Positions 1-5,180 of a DNA stretch of 10,598 nt are shown here, in pieces (within the stretch, counting starts at the first letter, position 1; every line of letters begins with the position of its first letter). The translations under genes were made by a program, and so were the position numbers. The stretch is taken from the NCBI GenBank assembly GCA_002687795.1, contig NZBG01000013.1, positions 1-10,598 of the forward strand, written 5' to 3'. This stretch comes from Candidatus Woesearchaeota archaeon. Lineage in GTDB: Archaea; Nanobdellota; Nanobdellia; Woesearchaeales; GCA-2687795. Under the pieces are notes generated by a model that was not told where the DNA came from, ran no database searches, and saw only the letters and a program-made list of their open reading frames with translations.

Positions 1-239
1 TCTCCGAGCTTGATTGGACGTGTGTCCCTCCGCGACTCTGCTACGCAGTTTTCCAGAACTCCGCTTCGCTCGTAACTGGAAAAGAGTTTAACAGCACTTT
101 AGCGAATCGCTCCTTCTTCGCCAGGCTCATCAGTCGCTCTCCCAAATTCTGTCCGCATACATGCTCCCTAGCCTCCACTCGAGTCTCTTAGCATAATGAG
201 CCTCAGAGGGCACCCACAGAACTTCGCCAAAGTGCGATG
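1..239 (-). ncRNA. GC-rich, highly self-complementary stretch; candidate structured RNA (partial)
   Basis: By hand count 96 of the first 180 bases are G or C (53%), against about 30-40% in sampled lines of the adjoining ORF. GC islands in AT-rich archaeal DNA are often RNA genes. The stretch folds extensively. Bases 94-106 pair with 223-235 (13 pairs, one of them a G-U wobble if the minus strand is the RNA but an A-C mismatch if the plus strand is). Nested inside, 123-130 pairs with 196-203 (8 bp) and 161-165 with 190-194 (5 bp). A separate 8-bp hairpin joins 49-56 with 76-83. The wobble favours minus-strand transcription, downstream of the gene that ends at 240. I checked for tRNA T-arm, RNase P core and SRP helix 8 signatures and found none, so its class is unknown. 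It may continue beyond base 1. A folded recombination site is an alternative. Confidence 0.42.
94..235. repeat. Long inverted repeat, 13-bp arms with a nested 8-bp stem
   Basis: The arms are GCACTTTAGCGAA (94-106) and TTCGCCAAAGTGC (223-235), complementary at 12 of 13 positions; the thirteenth is a G-U pair on the minus strand. Inside them AGGCTCAT (123-130) faces ATGAGCCT (196-203), in register with the outer arms, so a long irregular stem can form. The innermost part holds ATGCT (161-165) and AGCAT (190-194). Such nested complementarity in about 140 bp is very unlikely by chance. Confidence 0.75.
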
Positions 240-734
240 TTATATACAATCCGAGTTACGGCTACTTAGAAAAAAAGGATTTGGCCGGGAAGTATATATG
301 ATATATCTATCTCCGGAGTATCTTCGATATTCAATATCTCTGAAATCTAAGCTTGAATTTATTGTGTCTGCAATCTCTTGTCTTGCTTTGTCTTCTAAGT
401 TCATTTGGTTTACTCTTGGGTCTCCGCTCATACACAAACCTGGGTTAACGAAAACCTCGGCTTTATATAATAAACTCTGCGCTATAGACCCAACGACACA
501 AGGTTTTAACCAGCTTCCACATATTCCTATAGCAGAAAACTTTTCATCCTGCCCAAATAACCATCCAATATATCCTATTACTGTGTTGAATCTTTCCAGT
601 GGGTCTGAAGTCTTATTCGCATAGTCTCTTATCCTTTTAGCCATTCTTTGTGTAGAATTATATCTATGTTTACCAGAATATATTTCGTTTTCGTTAAATC
701 CAACACCAATTACAACTTGAATCTTAGGATCCAT
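240..734 (-). CDS. Hypothetical protein, 164 aa
   Basis: I do not recognise this protein. It is soluble-looking, with no membrane span or signal peptide. It has a hydrophobic strand near the N-terminus (VVIGVG), an R/K-rich helix about residues 20-35, a CGSWLKPC segment with two cysteines near the middle, a third cysteine in NPGLCMSGDP, and a basic, Tyr-rich C-terminal part. The ATG at 734 (MDPKIQ) is preferred over one at 749 because a TATA-like element is centred about 28 bp upstream of 734, matching the leaderless layout of other genes here. The stop codon lies 4 bp before the folded GC-rich stretch. It is divergent from apt. It could be a lineage-specific or mobile gene; the direct junction to the structured DNA is its most telling feature. 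Confidence 0.62.
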   Translation of the reverse strand: MDPKIQVVIGVGFNENEIYSGKHRYNSTQRMAKRIRDYANKTSDPLERFNTVIGYIGWLFGQDEKFSAIGICGSWLKPCVVGSIAQSLLYKAEVFVNPGLCMSGDPRVNQMNLEDKARQEIADTINSSLDFRDIEYRRYSGDRYIIYTSRPNPFFLSSRNSDCI

Positions 735-755
735 TCTAAGTGGAAACAATTTTGT

Positions 756-769
756 GTATTTTTTAAATC
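756..769 (-). promoter_or_regulatory. TATA-like element for the 164-aa gene
   Basis: The minus strand reads GATTTAAAAAATAC here, centred about 28 bp upstream of the ATG at 734. This implies a leaderless or nearly leaderless transcript. Confidence 0.4.
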
Positions 770-810
770 TTTTGATAGTTTTGCCACATTACACTGAAAA
801 ACAACAATCT

Positions 811-818
811 TTATATTA
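811..818 (+). promoter_or_regulatory. TATA box of apt (leaderless)
   Basis: TTATATTA is centred about 28 bp before the apt ATG at 843. No Shine-Dalgarno sequence precedes that ATG (the upstream bases are ACAAATTGAAAA), so transcription probably starts at or beside the start codon. Confidence 0.5.
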
Positions 819-842
819 AAGTATTATATTACAAATTGAAAA

Positions 843-1367
843 ATGGAGCTTAAAGATAAAATCAGGACAATCCCGCATTTCCCAAAACATGGGATTTTCT
901 TTAAGGATATCACAACACTTCTTCAGGACCCGCATGCGTTCAGGCATGTTATTAGGGAGATGCTGCATTATTTTGATGTGAAGAATATTAATATTGTTGC
1001 GAGCGCTGAGAGCAGGGGCTTTATCTTCGGCGCTGTTTTAGCGCATGAGCTTCATGCAAGCTTTGTGCCTTTGAGGAAGCCTGGCAAGCTGCCTCATAAG
1101 ACAATAAAGCAGGAATATGATACAGAGTATAGCAAGGATGCTTTTGAAATCCATGAGGATGCAATCAAAAACGGCGATAATGTTTTGATTGTTGATGACC
1201 TTTTGGCAACAGGCGGCACGAGCAAGGCTGCCTGCGACCTTGTTAAGAAGCTGGGAGGCAATATTATTGGCCTGGCATTCCTTATAGAGCTAAGCTTTTT
1301 AAAGGGAAGGGATATGTTAAAGGATTATGACATATTTACTTTAGTAGACTATGATAAGGAGGAATAA
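843..1367 (+). CDS. apt: Adenine phosphoribosyltransferase
   Basis: Converts adenine and PRPP to AMP and pyrophosphate in cytosolic purine salvage. The 174-aa length and motif order fit the bacterial-type Apt family: an N-terminal FPKHGIFFKDIT segment (about residues 13-24), SAESRGFIFG (54-63), RKPGKLPHKT for the flexible catalytic loop (78-87), and the PRPP-binding signature VLIVDDLLATGGT (114-126) with its paired aspartates. The start at 843 is supported by the TATA box 28 bp upstream. Its stop codon at 1365-1367 is followed within two bases by the start of a small membrane-protein gene whose ribosome-binding site lies inside the last apt codons, so the two are probably co-transcribed. Related type I phosphoribosyltransferases (xanthine/guanine) are less likely because the SRGF and RKPGKLP signatures are typical of Apt. 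Confidence 0.93.
   Translation: MELKDKIRTIPHFPKHGIFFKDITTLLQDPHAFRHVIREMLHYFDVKNINIVASAESRGFIFGAVLAHELHASFVPLRKPGKLPHKTIKQEYDTEYSKDAFEIHEDAIKNGDNVLIVDDLLATGGTSKAACDLVKKLGGNIIGLAFLIELSFLKGRDMLKDYDIFTLVDYDKEE
1356..1362 (+). promoter_or_regulatory. Ribosome-binding site inside the apt 3' end
   Basis: AAGGAGG lies 6 nt upstream of the ATG at 1369 and inside the last apt codons. It fixes the start of the 52-aa ORF and argues for translation from a bicistronic apt message. Confidence 0.65.
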
Positions 1368-1368
1368 G

Positions 1369-1527
1369 ATGCAAGATAAATTATTGATTGGTTTAACTGC
1401 TTTTTTGGGCTTTGTTATATTGTATAACTTGTATAAACTGCTTAACAGGCAGAATGAAGATGTCAATGCTGAGATTAACGAGGTTCTTAATTCTGATAAG
1501 TATAAGGTTAAGGGAAGGTATGAGTAG
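1369..1527 (+). CDS. Small single-span membrane protein, 52 aa
   Basis: A short ORF (ATG at 1369, TAG at 1525-1527). Residues about 5-24 form one hydrophobic helix rich in Leu, Ile, Phe and Val, followed by a charged tail (about residues 25-52) containing NRQNEDVNAEINEVL and a basic end. The short polar N-terminus (MQDK) suggests a membrane anchor rather than a cleaved signal peptide. Support comes from the AAGGAGG site 6 nt upstream and the one-base spacing to the apt stop codon. It ends 5 bp from the convergent HTH-CBS gene. The function is unknown and no family is recognised. A role linked to Apt is possible only by association. Confidence 0.68.
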   Translation: MQDKLLIGLTAFLGFVILYNLYKLLNRQNEDVNAEINEVLNSDKYKVKGRYE

Positions 1528-1532
1528 AGTTC

Positions 1533-2072
1533 TTAGTATAATTGCTTTAGAAGATCTGATTTTGCTATTACTCCCTTAAGCTTGCCGTTGTCTGCAACCA
1601 CAACTATGGGGAAATGCCTTAGCAGGTCTGTGATAATGTTAATGCCTGTTTTTGCTGAGATCACAGGAGGGGCATCTTCCATTATATCTTTCACACAATC
1701 ACTTTTTTTATTCATTAATGAGTCAAGGATTATTGATTCTGAGACAAGGCCAACCAGTTTTTCATTCTCTATAACAGGCATCTGGGAGATAGAATGCTTT
1801 TTCATGATTTTTATGGCTTTTTTAACGTTTTCATTTGGCGCAATGCTTACAATCTTCCTATGGATTATGCTGCCTGCCTTTGTTTGGTTTTGCTTGTTTA
1901 TGTTTTCCAGCGCCTCGAATATTTTTTGGGTTTTGGAGTAGGTTGGGTCAATCCTGTTGGATTCTATCTTTGCTATCAATGACTGGGATACCCCGGCAAG
2001 TTTTGCCAGCTGGCCCTGGGTTAGCCCGCTTCTTTTCCTTATTTGTTTTATGTCTTTTAGTTCGAATGGCAT
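1533..2072 (-). CDS. XRE-type HTH regulator with two C-terminal CBS domains
   Basis: A predicted cytosolic transcription regulator whose CBS pair probably senses an adenosine-containing ligand (AMP, ATP or SAM are typical for CBS domains). Residues about 7-60 form an XRE/Cro-like helix-turn-helix (LTQGQLAKLAGVSQSLIAKI is the recognition region). CBS1 spans about 68-120 (ending GLVSESIILDSL) and CBS2 about 126-178 (ending GVIAKSDLLKQL). This architecture matches the COG3620 family, frequent in archaea; its 179-aa length is normal. The start at 2072 is supported by a TATA-like box centred about 24 bp upstream. It is divergent from the radical SAM gene with an inverted repeat between the promoters, so it may control both. 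A ligand link to SAM is attractive given the radical SAM and metK neighbours, but is inference. Confidence 0.88.
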   Translation of the reverse strand: MPFELKDIKQIRKRSGLTQGQLAKLAGVSQSLIAKIESNRIDPTYSKTQKIFEALENINKQNQTKAGSIIHRKIVSIAPNENVKKAIKIMKKHSISQMPVIENEKLVGLVSESIILDSLMNKKSDCVKDIMEDAPPVISAKTGINIITDLLRHFPIVVVADNGKLKGVIAKSDLLKQLY

Positions 2073-2090
2073 GACATGGGGAAAGATGAA

Positions 2091-2101
2091 GTATTATTTA
2101 T
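2091..2101 (-). promoter_or_regulatory. TATA-like element for the HTH-CBS gene
   Basis: The minus strand reads CATAAATAATA, centred about 24 bp upstream of the ATG at 2072. No Shine-Dalgarno site is visible on the minus strand, consistent with a leaderless transcript. Confidence 0.4.
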
Positions 2102-2108
2102 GCTTTTC

Positions 2109-2132
2109 GATTATTCTGATTGGAATAAAATC
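2109..2132. promoter_or_regulatory. Imperfect inverted repeat between divergent promoters; candidate operator
   Basis: GATTATTC (2109-2116) and GAATAAAATC (2123-2132) are complementary apart from a two-base bulge, separated by TGATTG. The repeat lies between the TATA boxes for the two divergent genes, a natural place for the HTH-CBS protein to bind. This is a positional argument only; AT-rich DNA gives such repeats readily. Confidence 0.28.
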
Positions 2133-2140
2133 TTCAGGAG

Positions 2141-2150
2141 TTTTTATAAG
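2141..2150 (+). promoter_or_regulatory. TATA box of the radical SAM gene
   Basis: TTTTTATAAG is centred about 26 bp upstream of the ATG at 2172. It decides the start: initiation at 2172 gives a leaderless message, whereas the upstream in-frame ATG at 2076 would lie before the promoter. Confidence 0.5.
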
Positions 2151-2171
2151 TTAAAAAATAATTTCAGTAAT

Positions 2172-3551
2172 ATGGAAATAGCAAAATGGAGCGAGTATCT
2201 CAAGCAGTTTTATAGATCTCCTCCTCTCCATTTTGTTATTGCCAGAAATGATAATGCAGAACTGTGTAGAATGTCGGGGAGTGATATGGAAAAAGACCCT
2301 TCATACTGGCTTGCAACAAAAGACAGAAGGCTGGTTAAGTTCGGCGAAACTGGGCTGGTAAAGTCAATTCAAAGAGGAGAAGAGGTTGTAATTGATAGGG
2401 CTAATGCATATGGCAATTTCCAAGTTAAACAGCCATATTCACTTAAGACTGAGCTTGATTCTGCATATGAAATTGTATCATCATTGGATTTTAATGGCTA
2501 TAAAGAAGTCTTTAATTGGCGTGCCCAGAGAGTTATTGACAGGTTTGGGGATTATAGAGAGTTGTATGATGGAGCAGATATTATTCCAGAATATAATGAC
2601 ACTATGAGTATTATTAAGATTTCAGAGCGATGCCCAAGAGGCTGTATATATTGCTCTGAACCAAGCCCTAAGGGCATGAAATTATACAGCAGAGAAAAGA
2701 TTGAGCAGAATATAGATTCCGCAAGAAGATTGCAACTAAAATACCATAAAGGGCATACAAGCCTTATGAATGAAGGTTTCATAAATTGCTCTGATATCTT
2801 ATGGTTTCATCTTGCAAAGGCTTATGTTACTGGAAACCTTAGGACTCACAAACTTGATAATCTTATAAGACGCCTTAGTATAGTTGATGTAGAAGGGAAT
2901 GTTACTCCTATTGGTGATATTTCATCTAAATATTGGGACACAATCCTTGATTCAGTCCAAATACAGGATATGTTCAAATCTCAGTTTCCTGAGCTAAGGA
3001 AAACAGGTACCTTCGTGGGAGTGCCTACTGTCAATGCCACTGACTATAGGTTTTTAGAGGAGCTTTATAACAAGGCCCAGAGAATCAACAGGGTTTTGAT
3101 AGGGATTGAGTCTTTTGATAATACCGAGTCAGCTTTTTTAGGCAAGAATGAAACATCTTCTGAGAAAATAGATGCAATACAAAAGCTGCAGGGAATAGAC
3201 TATAAAGTTAAGGTTATAATCCAGGTAGGTATGCTAGGGAAGAGGTTCTATTACGATGGAAAATGGATAGATACAGAGAAAGGATTGGAAAAGACACTTA
3301 GGATTCTTGCGCAGGTTATGAGAAAGAGCTATGATTTAAGGAAGCCAGACAAAGTACATGTGTCAAGATATACACTGATAGAAGGAACGCCGTTAAAGAG
3401 GCTCCACGACGAGGGGAAGGTTATAGAGCCGTTTGCGCCAGGAGAACTTGATGAAAGGGTTGACCGGGCTTTTAGACAACTCAGGAAAAGCCATATAGAT
3501 GTTGATGCTGATTATGAGGCGGCTGTGGAGAAGCGCAAGAGAATGGTTTAG
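2172..3551 (+). CDS. Radical SAM enzyme of unknown function, 459 aa
   Basis: A radical SAM protein: CPRGCIYC provides the CxxxCxxC motif that holds the 4Fe-4S cluster (C154, C158 and C161 counted from the ATG at 2172). About 150 residues precede the cluster motif, a long N-terminal extension with several Trp and Tyr residues and no recognised domain. After it, a TIM-barrel-like part includes the strands VLIGIESFDN and VKVIIQVGMLG, as in many Elp3/MiaB/B12-type radical SAM proteins. A basic helical C-terminus ends at residue 459. No B12-binding or TRAM domain and no extra Cys cluster are seen. The frame is open upstream to 2076, but the TATA box at 2141-2150 favours 2172. It is divergent from the HTH-CBS gene and followed by metK, which makes its cosubstrate. 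The substrate cannot be deduced. Confidence 0.85.
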   Translation: MEIAKWSEYLKQFYRSPPLHFVIARNDNAELCRMSGSDMEKDPSYWLATKDRRLVKFGETGLVKSIQRGEEVVIDRANAYGNFQVKQPYSLKTELDSAYEIVSSLDFNGYKEVFNWRAQRVIDRFGDYRELYDGADIIPEYNDTMSIIKISERCPRGCIYCSEPSPKGMKLYSREKIEQNIDSARRLQLKYHKGHTSLMNEGFINCSDILWFHLAKAYVTGNLRTHKLDNLIRRLSIVDVEGNVTPIGDISSKYWDTILDSVQIQDMFKSQFPELRKTGTFVGVPTVNATDYRFLEELYNKAQRINRVLIGIESFDNTESAFLGKNETSSEKIDAIQKLQGIDYKVKVIIQVGMLGKRFYYDGKWIDTEKGLEKTLRILAQVMRKSYDLRKPDKVHVSRYTLIEGTPLKRLHDEGKVIEPFAPGELDERVDRAFRQLRKSHIDVDADYEAAVEKRKRMV

Positions 3552-3556
3552 GTTTT

Positions 3557-3583
3557 AAATATTCCCATAAGAATATTTTTATC
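3557..3583 (+). terminator. AT-rich hairpin with T-tract after the radical SAM gene
   Basis: AAATATTC (3557-3564) and GAATATTT (3571-3578) form an 8-bp perfect stem with a 6-base loop, running into a T-rich tail. It starts 5 bp after the stop codon, fitting a terminator. Archaeal termination needs mainly the T-tract. The repeat could instead be an operator for metK. Confidence 0.45.
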
Positions 3584-3629
3584 AAGAACCTTTTTAATTA
3601 AGCCAGATAAATGTTATTAAAAAACTTTT

Positions 3630-3635
3630 AGGAGG
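3630..3635 (+). promoter_or_regulatory. Ribosome-binding site of metK
   Basis: AGGAGG ends 9 nt before the ATG at 3645. It abuts the in-frame ATG at 3636, leaving no spacer, so the site selects 3645 as the real start. A weak TATA-like TTTTTAATTA at 3591-3600 would give a leader of about 25 nt. Confidence 0.65.
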
Positions 3636-3644
3636 ATGAGAAAA

Positions 3645-4814
3645 ATGGTAAAAGAAAAACGTCTATTAACAAGTGAGAGTGTTACAGAAGGGCATCCTGA
3701 TAAGATGTGCGATAAGATTTCAGATGCTATTTTAGATGAAGCTTTGAAGCAGGACCCTATGTCAAGGGTTGCTATTGAGACAGGCGCTAAGAACGGCGGC
3801 GTTATGGTTTTCGGTGAGATGACCACTAAAGGCTATATTGATGTTCCAAGGACTATTAGAGAGACTATTAAGAATATTGGTTATACAAAGTCAGAGTATG
3901 GCATTGAATGGGAAACATGCAGCGTCTGGACACAGGTCACTGAGCAGTCTCCTGATATTTCACAGGGTGTTAGCGAAGGCAAGGGCTTGCATAAAGAGCA
4001 GGGCGCCGGGGATCAGGGTATGATGTACGGTTTTGCATGTGATGAAACCCCTGAACTTATGCCTATGCCTATAATATATGCTCATAAGCTCGTACAGAAG
4101 CTTAGTGAGGTAAGAAGGAACAAAGAGATAACATATCTTAGACCTGATGGAAAATCACAAGTTACTGTGGAATATGATGATAATGGAAAGCCTTTAAGGA
4201 TTGACACTGTTGTTATTTCAACACAGCACGATGATGGAGTTTCCCATGATGATATAAGGAAAGATATAATCTCAAAGGTTATAAGACCAGTATGCGGTGA
4301 ACTTATTGATGAACAGACTGTATTCCATGTTAATCCAACCGGAGCTTTCGTAAGAGGAGGCCCTTATGCTGACGCTGGCCTTACCGGAAGAAAGATTATC
4401 GTTGATACATATGGAGGCATTGGAAGGCATGGAGGCGGCTGCTTTTCAGGGAAGGATCCTTCAAAGGTTGACAGGAGCGCTGCATATGCTGCAAGGTATA
4501 TTGCAAAGAACATTGTAGGCGCAGGCCTTGCAACAAGATGCGAGATTCAGCTTGCTTATGCAATCGGAGTTGCAGAGCCTGTATCAGTAAATGTTGATAC
4601 ATTCGGCACTAATAAGGTTCCTGAAGAGAAAATCTCGGAATTAGTAAGGAAGCATTTTCCTTTGAAGCCTGCAGATATCTTAAAAGTATTAGATTTAAGA
4701 AGGCCGATTTACCAGAAGACTGCAGCATACGGCCATTTCGGAAGGGATGACCCGGACTTTACATGGGAGAAGACTGATAAGGTCGATGTTTTGAAGCAGG
4801 AAGCTGGGATATAA
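3645..4814 (+). CDS. metK: S-adenosylmethionine synthetase (bacterial type)
   Basis: Makes SAM from methionine and ATP in the cytosol, supplying methylation and the radical SAM enzymes in this window. The 389-aa protein follows bacterial MetK throughout: SESVTEGHPDK (10-20), GAGDQGMMYGFA (120-131), the GLTGRKIIVDTYGG strand (245-258), the phosphate-binding GGGCFSGKDPSKVDRSAAY (263-281), ATRCEIQLAYAIGVAEP (296-312) and the C-terminal TAAYGHFGR (359-367). Most archaea use a different, highly diverged MAT family (COG1812), so this is probably an inter-domain acquisition, known in some small-genome archaea. The start follows the AGGAGG site; 3636 would add three residues. Compared with E. coli MetK the central region has small insertions only, and the catalytic residues appear intact. 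Confidence 0.95.
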   Translation: MVKEKRLLTSESVTEGHPDKMCDKISDAILDEALKQDPMSRVAIETGAKNGGVMVFGEMTTKGYIDVPRTIRETIKNIGYTKSEYGIEWETCSVWTQVTEQSPDISQGVSEGKGLHKEQGAGDQGMMYGFACDETPELMPMPIIYAHKLVQKLSEVRRNKEITYLRPDGKSQVTVEYDDNGKPLRIDTVVISTQHDDGVSHDDIRKDIISKVIRPVCGELIDEQTVFHVNPTGAFVRGGPYADAGLTGRKIIVDTYGGIGRHGGGCFSGKDPSKVDRSAAYAARYIAKNIVGAGLATRCEIQLAYAIGVAEPVSVNVDTFGTNKVPEEKISELVRKHFPLKPADILKVLDLRRPIYQKTAAYGHFGRDDPDFTWEKTDKVDVLKQEAGI

Positions 4815-4822
4815 ACTATCCC

Positions 4823-4839
4823 TTTATTTTTTATTTTTA
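4823..4839 (+). terminator. T-rich tract after metK
   Basis: An almost unbroken T-run with interspersed A (TTTATTTTTTATTTTTA) starts 9 bp after the metK stop codon, typical of archaeal intrinsic termination. No stem precedes it. It sits between convergent genes. Confidence 0.55.
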
Positions 4840-4858
4840 CAAGAATTTAATCAAAACT

Positions 4859-5146
4859 TTATCTTTTAACATCCAAATCAAAAAATCTCTTTTCAGATAC
4901 GTCCTTTTTCATTTCTTCTAAACCACCTATAGTAAGTACATATGGTTTAAGATTATCAGCTTTTTCTAACATAGCCTTCAGGACAGGTATTTCCTGGGCA
5001 GGTTCTGTAATTGCCTGTTTTGTGATTACCAGATTGTTTCTCCTGTTTAGTTCCATTTCTATCATAGATCCTTTCGTAATATTCAGGAAATTCCTCAATT
5101 CCATTGGTATTGTTAGCTGAAATCCTTTTGACATTTTGGTTATCAT
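4859..5146 (-). CDS. SpoVT/AbrB-domain small DNA-binding protein, 95 aa
   Basis: The N-terminal half (about residues 1-45) reads as a swapped-hairpin AbrB/MazE fold: TKMSKGFQLTIPMELRNFL followed by KGSMIEMELN and a NLVITK strand. The C-terminal half is charged and helical, with no recognised domain. Such proteins act as dimeric DNA-binding regulators or as antitoxins. The frame is open up to 5194, overlapping the ychF end, but a strong TATATATA box centred about 23 bp upstream of 5146 favours the ATG there (MITKMSKG); ATG 5152 is an alternative. No toxin gene (PIN, MazF or RelE type) is adjacent: the neighbours are ychF upstream and convergent metK. It is more likely a stand-alone regulator than half of a toxin-antitoxin pair. 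Confidence 0.78.
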   Translation of the reverse strand: MITKMSKGFQLTIPMELRNFLNITKGSMIEMELNRRNNLVITKQAITEPAQEIPVLKAMLEKADNLKPYVLTIGGLEEMKKDVSEKRFFDLDVKR

Positions 5147-5164
5147 TTTCATTAATAATGAGAG

Positions 5165-5172
5165 TATATATA
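5165..5172 (-). promoter_or_regulatory. TATA box of the AbrB-type gene
   Basis: TATATATA lies between the ychF stop codon and the AbrB start, centred about 23 bp before the ATG at 5146. It gives this gene its own leaderless promoter rather than read-through from ychF. Confidence 0.5.
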
Positions 5173-5180
5173 AAATTTTC

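Noticed and set aside
1..239. tRNA, RNase P RNA or SRP RNA in the GC-rich segment
   Set aside because: No T-arm of the GGTTCRAATCC type, no plausible anticodon arm, no RNase P CR-I/CR-V core and no SRP helix 8 motif on either strand.
127..254. A 41-codon open minus-strand stretch across the folded segment that looks protein-like
   Set aside because: It follows a stop codon, has no supported start and overlaps the paired arms; two other frames nearby are equally open, as expected in GC-rich DNA with few stop codons.
196..624. Long plus-strand ORF opposite the 164-aa gene
   Set aside because: Antisense to the better supported minus-strand gene and starting inside the folded segment; composition is unlike a real protein and there is no promoter or ribosome-binding site.
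2076..2171. N-terminal extension of the radical SAM protein from ATG 2076
   Set aside because: This stretch holds both divergent TATA boxes; the box at 2141-2150 places the transcript start at about 2172.
3636..3644. metK start at ATG 3636
   Set aside because: It directly abuts the AGGAGG site, leaving no spacer; ATG 3645 has a normal 9-nt spacing and matches the usual MetK N-terminus.
4859..5146. AbrB-type protein as half of a toxin-antitoxin pair
   Set aside because: No small toxin-like gene lies on either side, and the protein has its own promoter between two housekeeping genes.
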